Origin: Trichomonas tenax
Taxonomy: Eukaryota; Parabasalia; Trichomonadida; Trichomonadidae
Reading direction: 5' to 3'
NCBI GenBank assembly: GCA_023091735.1
Contig: JALKBU010000734.1
Location: forward strand, 1 to 26,503
DNA: 26,503 nt
The position numbers were made by a program, and so were the translations under genes. Each line of letters begins with the position of its first letter. Position 1 is the first letter of the stretch. The notes beneath the pieces were generated by a model. That model ran no database searches, had not been told where the DNA came from, and saw only the letters and a list, made by a program, of their open reading frames with translations. Below, piece after piece: positions 17,165-25,694 of this stretch.

Positions 17165-17823
17165 CTTTTTTCCTTTTTTCTTATGAATAAACAAATCAGT
17201 TAGGCTCTCCAAAATGCGTACACAACCAGTAGAGCAACAGAAAAGCAAAGTGGAACAGGGAACATTTGATAAAATTAAGTAATGTTAAAATTTGTGATAA
17301 TCAGCGGAAGTTTTAAACTGCAAAGAGTCAGAATTTAACAGGCAGCATCCACTATATCAAAATAACATATTTATATGAAAATCTTTCTTAGTGATGAAAA
17401 GATAATTTTTTGAAATTTTGAAGTTTAATGATGAGTGAAGGAATGGCATTGGCGTGTGTTTTTGGCATTTGCCAGGAGGGTTTTAGACACTGGCTTTGAG
17501 TAAAATATTAAATCTTCAAAATGACATTCAAAAGCACTGATATTATCGAGTGAATTTGGTTGAGAATGTCTAGTGAGTAGTGAACTTTGGTATGTTTCTG
17601 CTGGAGGCCATTTGCAACCTTATGTAAGATTTTCCTTCGTTCATTATTTTGTCGAGCAAAATAAATGGAGAAAAAAATTTATAAATGCATTACCATTCAA
17701 AATAATAAAAGTTAATATTTCGATTTCGTTTAAAATATAATACTTAGTAGAATCCCTGTTTGACTTCCAGGTGGTTGTTGACATCCGTAATATTAGAGTT
17801 AGAGGCTTCGATAAACTTCTGTT
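17150..17823. repeat. Segmental duplicate partner (copy B)
   Basis: Plus-strand partner of copy A at 3463-4036: tRNA 3' end, spacer and the last codons plus 3' flank of the beta-helix gene. Here the gene is intact and the tRNA decayed, while in copy A the reverse holds. The sequence runs from the tRNA terminator straight into TCTTATGAATAAAC-type spacer with no insertion, so it shows the state before the insertion at 4037-4634. Confidence 0.85.
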
Positions 17824-20257
17824 GGATCTTGGAGTATGTGTTGTTCTCGACATTACCAATAGAGTAATCGTTAGCGATGATACCCATAATGATAGAATAG
17901 AAGAAGCAGTGCTGAACGACAATCTTTGACCTATGCACCATGATACCAGATCTCTTGCATTGTTGGATACTGCAAGCATAAATGTAGATGTATGAATCCT
18001 GAGAGCCGCAGTTCTCAAGATCAAGGCCAATAGCAGAGCCGTTGAATGTTGAGTTATCGATCACAGCGCTCTCGACAGCGACCATCTTGATGTATCTGTC
18101 GATGTTTCTTGTTGTGCCTGTTGTCTGGAACAAGCACTTTGAGATCTGGAAGCAGTCCTTTGGAAGCCACTCAGCCATGATTGTAACTGTACCGACGTTT
18201 GTAAAGACAGTGTTCTTAGCGATGAATCTTGGATATTCGTTCGTCTGATTGTTGCCTTTGACGTGGACACCGCAAATGACTTCATCATCCTTCTGGCCCT
18301 GTAGAGAGTTCTGCTGGAGCTGTTCGATGGATGTGTTCTCATCGAGAAGGCAGTATGAGCTGCCTGTCATCAAGATGCCGATAGCGTTCTTGTAGATCTT
18401 GGACTTTGTGACTGTTGCCTTTGCCTGGTTCTGAAGCAAGATGCACTTCGCGTTGGCGTGGATATCGGAACCATCGACGGAAAGCTCTGCGTCTTCCTGG
18501 ATATCGATAGCGTTGCCTCTGTGTTCTGCAGAAATCTTTGACTTTTCAATGACGATCTTGGAGTTCTTAACAGCTGTGATGGCTGTTTCGACAGAGAAGA
18601 CTTGGCTGTTGATGATTGTGCACTTGGCTTCATCTTCAACCTTGATTGTCTTCTTGTACATTTCAGAGAATCTGCAGCCGTTGAATGTGATGTCGGAGTT
18701 GTTCTTGACGAGAATGGCTGATGGCAAGTTCTCCTTGCTGTTCTTGTTACCGAACTCAGAGTCGAAGGCCTGGACGCTGTTGGTGCCTGTGATCTTGAAG
18801 TCGACAGAGCGAGACCTGAACTTGCAGGCAGAAAGGTGGCAGATGATGCCTGTGATGAGGGCGATTGAGCAAAGACTATCGTAGAATTCAGAGCTGTAGA
18901 TTCTAAGTGTTGTGTTGGAGCCTTCAACATCGTGGGAAACAGTCAAAGCGGACTTCTGGCATGTAGAGAATGTGCAGTGACCGATCGTGATGTTGCACTT
19001 GGACTCGATCTGAATGCCTGTGACCATGTTCGTGAATTTCGTGCTTGTGATTGTTCCTTCTGCGTTTTCGAAAATTCTGCAGCCGACGTGACAGCTGTCG
19101 AACGTACAGTCCGTAACAATGAAGTTAGGAGAACCGTGAGAAATAACAGCGACCTTTGGGATATTTGTGAAAGTGCAATCCTGAATAATGGCGTAACTAT
19201 CAGGGTTGAGCTGAATGCAGTAATCAACGCAGTTGGTGAACTCCAGGCCGAGAATTAGCACCTGCGCTCGACCTTTAATTGAAATCGCTTCTTTAATTCC
19301 TTCTATGACTCCTTTCTTGACCATACCAAACGAGTCACCTTGGAATATAATCATAGTTTTATCATATATACAATCGATGAAGATACCTGTTGCAAATTCA
19401 CCAATATTAAGGTTGCATAAGATTTTCTTTGCCTTTTCATCAGCGTTCGGTGGAATATCGTGCTTGAAGATGCAGTGGTGGAAAACAATACGAGAGTAAG
19501 GACCGAAAGAGCTAATATTCTTGGCTTCTGCAGAAACAGTGCAATCCTGAGCCATTAACCTGCAGTTTGAGTCTGCACGAATAGCTGCAGCGCAATGCGC
19601 TTCAATAATGCACTTCTGAGCCTCAAGGAAGCCGTTCTGAATTCTAATGCAAAATGAGTTACCTGGAGCTCTGCATTTGATCGTAAGTCCCGAGATTCTC
19701 GCGATGGACGTGTTGAGGAGAATAGCATCAGACTCATTAGACTCAATAACAGTGTTGCCTTCAGCCTTTAATTCGATAGGCTTCGTAATGACAACTGATT
19801 CGTTGTAAACGCCCTTCTCGATGAAGATTGTGTCACCTGGAAGTGATTCTTCGATTGCAGCATTGATAGATTTGAAAGCTCCGTCGCGACCTGATGAATC
19901 GACTCTGTGAGTTTTGTCTGATTTGAGATCTTCGAATGGTGAGTTGTAAGATGGCGTGAATTTCTGCTCGTTGATCCAAAGGAAAAGACTGTTAACTTTG
20001 CTGGCTTCGACATCGTCTGTGAAACCTTCTGGGATTTCCTTGCAATTGAACTCTCCGGCCTCGAGCTGCTGTATTTTTTGTCTCACGTACGCTTCATCGA
20101 AGCCTTCTGTGAGTTTAGATGAATCCACTTCTCCGAAAGTCTTTTCGAGCTCTTCGAATGAAGGAGCACGCATAAGCTCGGGATCATCGATCGGGAAGTT
20201 TCGGTTGTCTATGTTTCTAAACAATTCACGAGCGAAAGCAATTTCTTGCTCATTCAT
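17744..20257 (-). CDS. Right-handed parallel beta-helix protein (FBXO11/SHCBP1-like)
   Basis: 837-aa protein. Residues 1-115 are acidic and helical with no recognised domain. From about 125 to the C terminus it is a repetitive right-handed beta-helix: the first coil shows the classic G-D-T-I-F-I-E-K-G-V-Y-N-E-S pattern (141-154), followed by many 20-24-residue coils with small, hydrophobic and Asn/Cys positions in register (for example I-x-G-C-T-F, F-x-x-C and S-x-I-x-x-N types). Such pectate-lyase-like folds without catalytic residues occur in eukaryotic FBXO11 and SHCBP1, where they bind proteins. No signal peptide or F-box is visible, so a cytosolic scaffold or substrate-binding role is likely. 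Its last 25 codons are duplicated at 3464-3544. An initiator-like TCACTTTTT lies 41 bases upstream of the ATG. Confidence 0.82.
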   Translation of the reverse strand: MNEQEIAFARELFRNIDNRNFPIDDPELMRAPSFEELEKTFGEVDSSKLTEGFDEAYVRQKIQQLEAGEFNCKEIPEGFTDDVEASKVNSLFLWINEQKFTPSYNSPFEDLKSDKTHRVDSSGRDGAFKSINAAIEESLPGDTIFIEKGVYNESVVITKPIELKAEGNTVIESNESDAILLNTSIARISGLTIKCRAPGNSFCIRIQNGFLEAQKCIIEAHCAAAIRADSNCRLMAQDCTVSAEAKNISSFGPYSRIVFHHCIFKHDIPPNADEKAKKILCNLNIGEFATGIFIDCIYDKTMIIFQGDSFGMVKKGVIEGIKEAISIKGRAQVLILGLEFTNCVDYCIQLNPDSYAIIQDCTFTNIPKVAVISHGSPNFIVTDCTFDSCHVGCRIFENAEGTITSTKFTNMVTGIQIESKCNITIGHCTFSTCQKSALTVSHDVEGSNTTLRIYSSEFYDSLCSIALITGIICHLSACKFRSRSVDFKITGTNSVQAFDSEFGNKNSKENLPSAILVKNNSDITFNGCRFSEMYKKTIKVEDEAKCTIINSQVFSVETAITAVKNSKIVIEKSKISAEHRGNAIDIQEDAELSVDGSDIHANAKCILLQNQAKATVTKSKIYKNAIGILMTGSSYCLLDENTSIEQLQQNSLQGQKDDEVICGVHVKGNNQTNEYPRFIAKNTVFTNVGTVTIMAEWLPKDCFQISKCLFQTTGTTRNIDRYIKMVAVESAVIDNSTFNGSAIGLDLENCGSQDSYIYIYACSIQQCKRSGIMVHRSKIVVQHCFFYSIIMGIIANDYSIGNVENNTYSKIQQKFIEASNSNITDVNNHLEVKQGFY

Positions 20258-20291
20258 GTTTATTTTTATTTGACAATTTTTTTTTCGAAAA

Positions 20292-20300
20292 AAAAAGTGA
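20292..20300 (-). promoter_or_regulatory. Initiator TCACTTTTT of the beta-helix gene
   Basis: Third instance of the nonamer, on the coding strand, predicting a 5' UTR of about 41 bases. A second TCA (TCAAATAA) nearer the ATG is an alternative. Confidence 0.4.
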
Positions 20301-20833
20301 ACTCAATTTTTTCTTTCATAATTCGTGGATAGTCATTTTTACTTTAAATATGATATCTTTCTATGTTATATTTTGATTTTCTTGATGAGAATGACTTGAA
20401 AATCATTTAATTGATTGATATATTTTAACATTTTTTGCTTAATTTCTAAATTTAATTTTCCCATCATCTGTGTTTTAATTCTACCATAGACATTTTGGAA
20501 GGTAATTTGATATGAAATTTGAATATTTGTATTTCTCATTTAAAATATGATGAAATGTTTTCTTATGGCATAAATTGATATATTTTAAAGTGTGTTTAAC
20601 ATATTTTGATTTGAGATTATATCTTTATAACCATTAATGGAGCGGTATAACCACCGAAAGTTGCCACTTTTGGAATACTTTTTAGGCGTTTAGGAGCACA
20701 TGAATAAGAATTCTTCAATTTGAACTTCGAGTCTTCACATCAAATGAAGCTGAAACTTAGGGAGTAGGTAGTATAGGTCTGCAGGAACAATACATGAAAG
20801 GGGTGCAAGTCAAAAAAATATTGATTTTTATCA
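20301..20833. other. Divergent intergenic region
   Basis: AT-rich, with a more GC-rich patch at about 20637-20810. On the minus strand a 40-codon frame without ATG (20617-20739) reads coherently but has no domain; it may be a remnant or chance. No RNA gene recognised. Confidence 0.3.
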
Positions 20834-21589
20834 ATGTTTATTGAAGCATTTTTATCTTTATATAATTGTGGCCTTGAAAATCTCTCAATTATATTAGCGA
20901 TTCTTTGGGTTATTGCAATTCTCGTTTATATGCTTAAATTAGTCAACAACAAATGGGATCAATTCACAAGATTCGGAAAACTCGAAGCTCCGCAGAACTT
21001 TATCATCACCATAGACAATAAAATCGGCTGGATTATGTTTTACTCGTTTTCTTGCTTAGTTTTCTTTGTTACTTATATTATTCGTTGGCCACCTCACCTT
21101 GTTAATATTTTCCTGTTCTTTCACTCATTCAGACGTCTTTTGGAATCTCTTTTCATTACAAACTTTTCATCTCGAAGAATGCATATAATTAATTTACTTG
21201 CTGGACTGTTATTCTATGTAATGACTCCCTTAACACTCGCTCAATCATCGAAATACGAACTTAATTATCCAATTATTGCAATAATAATTATTGTTTTGTT
21301 AAATATCGCACAATTTTATGTACATTATACTCTTGCTCATTTGAAAAAATATTCAATTCCAATGGGATTTTTATTCTACAAGTGCACTTCACCGCATTAC
21401 TTCATTGAAATTCTATTATATTTCGTTTACGCTATTTGCGCGCCATCTATTTTGACTTTATTTATGTTTTTGTTCGTCGTTTTCAATTTAACATATCAAT
21501 CAGTTATGACTTATTATTGGTACCTTTCAAAATTCGGAAATGAATTTGTTATTATGAACAGAAATGTTTTAGTTCCATTCATATATTAA
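20834..21589 (+). CDS. Polyprenol reductase-like protein (SRD5A3/DFG10 family)
   Basis: 251-aa membrane protein with about six spans. It matches the steroid 5-alpha-reductase/SRD5A3 family by HSFRRLLESLF (about 97-107, as in human SRD5A3), by Y-x-I-P-x-G-x-x-F-x-Y-x-x-S-P-H-Y-x-x-E-I (175-195 region) and by the C-terminal W-Y-x-x-S-K-F-x-x-x-x-x-x-x-N-R-x-x-x-x-P-F-I-Y, ending right at the family's usual PF[IL][YF] tail. The family reduces polyprenol(-al) to dolichol with NADPH at the ER; dolichol phosphate is the sugar carrier used by the PMT-like enzyme 1.5 kb away. It is short compared with human SRD5A3 (318 aa). One histidine expected in the T-H-x-W-Y region is tyrosine here. The last 21 bp overlap the convergent coiled-coil gene. 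Confidence 0.85.
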   Translation: MFIEAFLSLYNCGLENLSIILAILWVIAILVYMLKLVNNKWDQFTRFGKLEAPQNFIITIDNKIGWIMFYSFSCLVFFVTYIIRWPPHLVNIFLFFHSFRRLLESLFITNFSSRRMHIINLLAGLLFYVMTPLTLAQSSKYELNYPIIAIIIIVLLNIAQFYVHYTLAHLKKYSIPMGFLFYKCTSPHYFIEILLYFVYAICAPSILTLFMFLFVVFNLTYQSVMTYYWYLSKFGNEFVIMNRNVLVPFIY

Positions 21590-21862
21590 GATCGGATCTG
21601 CGTTATCTTCAACAACTTCTCTTAAATTTTCAAGCTCTTTTTGAACATTTTCTCTTACTTCAATTAGTTGTTGTTTTTCTTTTTCCTTATTGCGAACTTG
21701 TTGCTGAGCTAGTTCCACCTGACGTGCTAATGTCTGTTGTGTGTATTTTAATTCATTCATTGAGTGATCAACTTCTTGTAATCGCTCATTCATTGAGTTG
21801 ATCGATTTTTTTGTTTGTCTCATAGCATGATGAGCCGATAGATTATGCATATCAATTATCAT
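21569..21862 (-). CDS. Small coiled-coil protein
   Basis: A 97-aa protein when started at the ATG at 21862; the frame is open four codons further up but only with TTG. Residues from about 15 to 88 form a nearly continuous heptad coiled coil rich in Gln, Glu and Lys, with no Pro and no membrane anchor. Size and layout resemble small tethering or organelle-biogenesis subunits (BLOC-1/BORC type) or SNARE-like coils without a tail anchor, but I cannot choose among them. Its stop codon lies inside the 3' end of the convergent polyprenol-reductase-like gene (21-bp overlap). Confidence 0.65.
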   Translation of the reverse strand: MIIDMHNLSAHHAMRQTKKSINSMNERLQEVDHSMNELKYTQQTLARQVELAQQQVRNKEKEKQQLIEVRENVQKELENLREVVEDNADPILIYEWN

Positions 21863-22016
21863 GCTATTAGACAAACAAAGCGATCTGTGATTTTGAATTA
21901 TCGGTTATTAAATATCACCAAAAATAGCAGTAATCACGTCCCACTTCACATGTTAAAAGTGAACTCACTTATGAAAAAAGTTGCACCTCTGATGATTTTG
22001 CAAAGTCATTGATGGT

Positions 22017-22032
22017 AGAAGCATATGCTTCT
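22017..22032. repeat. 16-bp perfect palindrome
   Basis: AGAAGCATATGCTTCT reads identically on both strands. Possible binding site or chance. Confidence 0.5.
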
Positions 22033-22092
22033 CATTGTGTAGATGCATGTACCATAAAAGACCTTGTCAAATCGCAATTTCAAAAAATGTTG

Positions 22093-22114
22093 AAGTTATC
22101 TCCACGTAAGCAGA
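22093..22114. repeat. Left arm of 22-bp inverted repeat
   Basis: AAGTTATCTCCACGTAAGC then AGA; 20 of 22 bases match the reverse complement of 22194-22215, the two differences being adjacent (CG versus TA). Confidence 0.75.
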
Positions 22115-22302
22115 AATTTTGACTTCTTTAGTGGGAGTAACTTTTGTAATACATGATGGCAAGGTTTTTTACCAGCTAAATAATCCAAAATCCTCTGCTT
22201 ATATGGAGATAACTTAAGTTTTAAAAAGATATGATTTTTAGTCATTTTTGTTGTTTTAATGGATCTAATCCACATACTGTAGCTGTGCATAACTCTTTTA
22301 GA
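22096..22302 (-). pseudogene. Gene remnant, weakly ribosomal eL36-like
   Basis: A minus-strand frame is open from about 22374 to 22096 but starts with TTG; the first ATG is near 22290. It encodes a basic segment with L-S-P-Y-K-Q-R-I-L-D-Y-L, which recalls the G-[LF]-[AS]-P-Y-E-[RK]-R-x-[LIM]-[ED]-x-[LI] signature of ribosomal protein eL36, preceded by a Lys/Thr-rich part. The sequence after this does not follow eL36, and the length and start are wrong for a working gene. I treat it as a decayed fragment; the eL36 link is weak. Confidence 0.25.
22194..22215. repeat. Right arm of 22-bp inverted repeat
   Basis: Partner of 22093-22114; the arms are 79 bp apart and could form a hairpin in DNA or RNA. 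Confidence 0.75.
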
Positions 22303-22376
22303 TGGAATATGCACAGTTGGCAATTCATGATGTATGTATTGATATATAATATAATTTATAACAAACAAAAACAAAT

Positions 22377-23912
22377 TTAATAAATTCTAACACCTTTCGT
22401 GTTGAATAATGAACCTTTTCCGCTCTTTGCTGCGAGTGCTCTATGATAGCTGTCACCATTTGCCCAATTGTCGTTCCACAAAGTAACTAACTTATCCCAT
22501 GGAACATATCCATAAACATATGGAAACCACAAAACGAATCCAACTAAGCATAAGAAAACGCATAAGCATGCCAAAGCGCCTTTGAAGAAATCATTGAAGA
22601 ATATCTCAGTGCTTGCTCCGAAAGCACAGGCACCAAGCATCAAAGGAATGAGGTAGTGGTACAAATACATAACGCGAGGAATCAAGAAGAATGGGAAATA
22701 TGAAACAGCCCATCCAATTGTAAATCTGATCGCAATCCAGAATTTATCTTTGCTGATTCCAAACACTAAAGACCAAACTCCAATGAACGCAATATAATAA
22801 GAGAAGGCATTTCCTATGCAAGTAACTTCATGGCCATCTTTCGACCAGAAAGCAACAAAGATATCTGTTAGAAGAGGCCATCCAATAGGTCGACTTTGAT
22901 ATGGATGCCAAGCATTAATCTGCATGTTGCCTTTATGCATGATGTACGTCAACTCGATGGACCTGTGTATCAGTGAATGCCCTTTGACTCTCTTTCCCCA
23001 TAATATTGTGTCGCCTGAAGTTTTATCTTCAATTAATTGATCTTTCATGTGTTGAGGTAAATATGGAACTCCTTGACCGTAAAACGGCGTAAGAACGAAA
23101 TGTATAGAGAAAGCAGTGATATATGTAGCAACAGAAAAGCCTGCCAAAGTAATTCCTCGAATGAATAATTCAACAATAAATTCATATGATATATTTTGGT
23201 ATTCGAGCAGTAATTCTATAATATGGATAAGTCCATTGAGTGCTGTGAGTCCCCATGCTGTGTTTTTGCATGTACAAGCAGCTCCAAGAGATATTCCGGC
23301 AACTACTTGCCAAACTCTAAATTTCGTTGTGTATCGTGGAATAGAAAGTGAATAACTGAGAATGCACAAGTGCAAAGCGCAAAAGAAGTGAAGCATTCCA
23401 TCACTCAAAATAAATCTATGTTCGCAAGCCATAGAAGTATCAAAAAGGATGATAGAAGCAGCTGCAACGGCCCCGCATTGACCAAAAGACGCGAAACGAA
23501 CAGTTAAATAAATTAATGGAACGCACATCGCTGAAAATAACGGTGGAACTATGCGTATGCAAAGATATGTTTCATCGTTATACACATGACCATATTCTCC
23601 TCCAAATTCTATTTCAGCTGGATATTCTGCGAGATATGAAAGCCAAAACATGATCATTTTTCCAAGCGGAGGATGGATATCGAAGAAGAACTCGTTTCGC
23701 GTGTACCAGTTAGTGAAATTTCCAAAATGAACTTCATCGAAAATAACATTTGAAGGGAATTGAATTTGCCAGAAGTGAATTCCGTATGATACTATACACA
23801 GAAAGAAAATAATTATGACATCCGTATTATCCAGCTTCACTTGCTCTATCGCTGGATGTTTAAGGATTTTCATAAATCTTTGATACATAATATTTGTCAC
23901 TTTTTGATACAT
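22377..23912 (-). CDS. Protein O-mannosyltransferase-like (PMT, GT39) without MIR domain
   Basis: 511-aa polytopic membrane protein of the PMT/GT39 family. The catalytic D-E pair is D59-E60 in the first luminal loop (I-F-D-E-V-H-F-G), followed by F-D-I-H-P-P-L-G-K (77-85). Later family blocks are CEHRFILSDGML and, near the C terminus, I-P-R-V-M-Y-L-Y-H-Y-L-I-P. These enzymes transfer mannose from dolichol-phosphate-mannose to Ser/Thr in the ER lumen. Fungal and animal members are about 700-850 aa because a MIR domain sits in the central luminal loop; here that loop is short (about 280-350) and no MIR domain is present, as in bacterial PMTs. The C terminus ends shortly after the last span. The start is taken at 23912; Met9 (23888) is an alternative. 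Confidence 0.9.
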   Translation of the reverse strand: MYQKVTNIMYQRFMKILKHPAIEQVKLDNTDVIIIFFLCIVSYGIHFWQIQFPSNVIFDEVHFGNFTNWYTRNEFFFDIHPPLGKMIMFWLSYLAEYPAEIEFGGEYGHVYNDETYLCIRIVPPLFSAMCVPLIYLTVRFASFGQCGAVAAASIILFDTSMACEHRFILSDGMLHFFCALHLCILSYSLSIPRYTTKFRVWQVVAGISLGAACTCKNTAWGLTALNGLIHIIELLLEYQNISYEFIVELFIRGITLAGFSVATYITAFSIHFVLTPFYGQGVPYLPQHMKDQLIEDKTSGDTILWGKRVKGHSLIHRSIELTYIMHKGNMQINAWHPYQSRPIGWPLLTDIFVAFWSKDGHEVTCIGNAFSYYIAFIGVWSLVFGISKDKFWIAIRFTIGWAVSYFPFFLIPRVMYLYHYLIPLMLGACAFGASTEIFFNDFFKGALACLCVFLCLVGFVLWFPYVYGYVPWDKLVTLWNDNWANGDSYHRALAAKSGKGSLFNTKGVRIY

Positions 23913-24425
23913 GAAATCATTTCATTTTGAATCTTTACTATGATTTTGAGGACTCTCTATACTATCATTATAATCATACTATCAACTAGTCTTTAGTCTA
24001 TGAGTATGATTATCTAATTTCAATTTTTTATTTCAATCTCATATTAAATGAAAATAATGATAATTAAACATTAATTTTTATATCAATCGAAAATATTGAA
24101 ATTTCTATTTGCTATTCTTCAATATTTTAAGCCTAAACAAATCTTTAATGATTGATATCTTCAATTCATATTTTCGTTGTCATTTAACTTCAGTATTTCT
24201 AATTCACTAAACAGATTACTATGAAGTGATTAGAGCATTGATATCTCATATACCTGTGCCTCAAAGTCCCTTTTTGATTTTCTATTTTATCATTTTCTAT
24301 TTCTAAAATTAAGTCGTAAAAATACACTAAAAAACAATAAAAGAAGTTTTTGAAGATGTTTTGAAAAAAATCAATATACAAACAATTTATTCATTTGCAG
24401 ATGTCTTTGAGAGACCTGATGATTT
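23913..24425. other. Intergenic between PMT-like and SHIPPO genes
   Basis: AT-rich promoter region of the PMT-like gene and 3' flank of the SHIPPO gene. A 60-codon minus-strand frame (24199-24381) is Phe/Tyr/Ile-rich and looks like chance. No RNA gene or repeat seen. Confidence 0.4.
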
Positions 24426-25589
24426 TTATGTTCGTGACGAAGAACGAACTGATTGGGATCTTCTTGAAGATAGTCTTGATTTATCTCCAATTGTCCACTT
24501 TGGTAAGTTATTTCCACTCCTGATGTCGTAAGAGCCTGGACCAGGCACAGAGAGGTCTTTAGGCAGCCAGTCATCACGTGCCATTGGTCCTTTAACTGAG
24601 AAAGCAGACGAGTTACGCATAGAGTTTCCGTCAGCAAAGTAATCAGTCGGTCCTGGCATCGGAGATGGAGTCTTTTCAGGGAACTTTAGACCTATTTTGA
24701 TGTCGCGCTTGTTCAGAGTTGATTCGAAGATTGGAAACTGGCAATCCTTTGTTGCCACATCAGTGAAATCAGTTTTACACTGTGGACCGATAGTTTTGCG
24801 CTTGATTTCAGGAAATGCTCGCGTGTCTTCATAAGGAGCACTCGTGTCAGCAACATAACGGGAAAATGATGTTCGTGGACGAATTGCTGGTCCAAACTTA
24901 TGACCGTACTCTGTAGTTACATCGTATTCACCCGGTCCTGGAGTTATATCTTGATGTTTGTGTCTTATTGAACTTCGATTTTCTGATCTTTTTGCTGTAC
25001 TTAAACTTCTTTGGCTGTTTCTGTCATCCTGATTCGTGTTTGCATCGTTTTTACCGTACTCTGAGTTTCCATTTGCAGATTCGTTATTTCCGTTATAATC
25101 TGAAGTTGTCTTTTTAGGATAATATTGGTATGACGATACAGTACACCTTCTGTCTGCGCGAGAACTGGAGCTCAAATTATCTGGATCGTAATTATTAAAA
25201 GCTGATTTGTTTCTGATGCTTCTACTTGTTCTAATTCCTTCTGGATTGCTGTTATAATCCTCAGCAGACGTTGGCTCTTGATTCCGTGAGTTTCTAGAGT
25301 CGTTCGTTCTTCGAGAAATTGTCCATGCAGGACTATCGCCACCAATTCTACTCTTTTGGTTGTACATATATCCGGGATTCTTTTCTCTTGTTCCTATCGG
25401 ACCAGTTCTCGGTCTAATTGTTGTTCGTGGTGTATCTCCGCCAATTTGGCTTCTTACTGAATAAGCAGCTGGACCTGGAGAATCTGGAACGTAACCGAGC
25501 ACTATGGGGCCTCTTGATTGCATTGCTGGAACTTGTGTTTTTGATTGTTCTTGAATCGTGTAATCAGCGGGTCCAGGGAGATGCGACAT
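24426..25589 (-). CDS. SHIPPO (sperm-tail PG-rich repeat) protein
   Basis: 387 aa from the ATG at 25589. It carries PG-rich SHIPPO/STPGR repeats at residues 5-10 (PGPADY), 38-43 (PGPAAY), 217-222 (PGPGEY), 312-317 (PGPTDY) and 349-354 (PGPGSY), with intervening basic strands such as A-I-R-P-R and W-T-I-G. The middle (about 95-215) is Ser/Asn/Arg-rich and disordered. Proteins of this family (ODF3, STPGR) bind along flagellar microtubules, often inside doublets. The frame is open for 33 more codons upstream and these look like another half-repeat (for example P-N-F-L-P-D-P-N-E-F-F), but they contain no ATG (only GTG at 25622), so the 5' end may be truncated. Function as an axoneme component is inferred from the family. 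Confidence 0.85.
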   Translation of the reverse strand: MSHLPGPADYTIQEQSKTQVPAMQSRGPIVLGYVPDSPGPAAYSVRSQIGGDTPRTTIRPRTGPIGTREKNPGYMYNQKSRIGGDSPAWTISRRTNDSRNSRNQEPTSAEDYNSNPEGIRTSRSIRNKSAFNNYDPDNLSSSSRADRRCTVSSYQYYPKKTTSDYNGNNESANGNSEYGKNDANTNQDDRNSQRSLSTAKRSENRSSIRHKHQDITPGPGEYDVTTEYGHKFGPAIRPRTSFSRYVADTSAPYEDTRAFPEIKRKTIGPQCKTDFTDVATKDCQFPIFESTLNKRDIKIGLKFPEKTPSPMPGPTDYFADGNSMRNSSAFSVKGPMARDDWLPKDLSVPGPGSYDIRSGNNLPKWTIGDKSRLSSRRSQSVRSSSRT

Positions 25590-25688
25590 GTCCGGTTCTT
25601 TGTACCTGTTCTTGATTTTCACCGATTTAGTGAAGAACTCGTTTGGATCTGGTAAAAAATTAGGGCCTTGAATTTTTAATTAATTAAT
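25590..25688 (-). pseudogene. Coding-like 5' extension of the SHIPPO gene without ATG
   Basis: In frame with the SHIPPO gene, ending upstream at a TAA within a tetranucleotide repeat. Residues G-P-N-F-L-P-D-P-N and F-F-T-K-S-V-K-I-K fit the N-terminal half of a SHIPPO repeat. Without a start codon or visible 3' splice signal, this is likely once-coding sequence now untranslated. Confidence 0.5.
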
Positions 25689-25694
25689 TAATTC
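25675..25694. repeat. ATTA tetranucleotide microsatellite
   Basis: Four or more copies of TTAA/ATTA in a row (ATTAATTAATTAATTAA core) sit exactly where the SHIPPO reading frame meets its upstream stop, a plausible place for replication slippage. Confidence 0.7.

Larger units (their letters stand above)
21934..22122 (+). pseudogene. Coding-like remnant, plus strand
   Basis: Open for 62 codons without an early ATG (first ATG at 22012), ending in a basic K-L-S-P-R-K-Q-K-F segment. The same K-L-S-P-x-K-Q segment appears on the opposite strand 100 bp away in another remnant, so both may derive from one gene family through an inverted duplication. No domain identified. Confidence 0.25.

Noticed and set aside
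18441..18884. Long frames on both strands inside the beta-helix gene
   Set aside because: They are shadows of a repetitive, GC-biased coding sequence; the 837-aa frame explains the region.
24426..25622. GTG start at 25622 for the SHIPPO gene
   Set aside because: GTG initiation is not expected for a eukaryotic nuclear gene; the first in-frame ATG at 25589 was used and the upstream part described separately.
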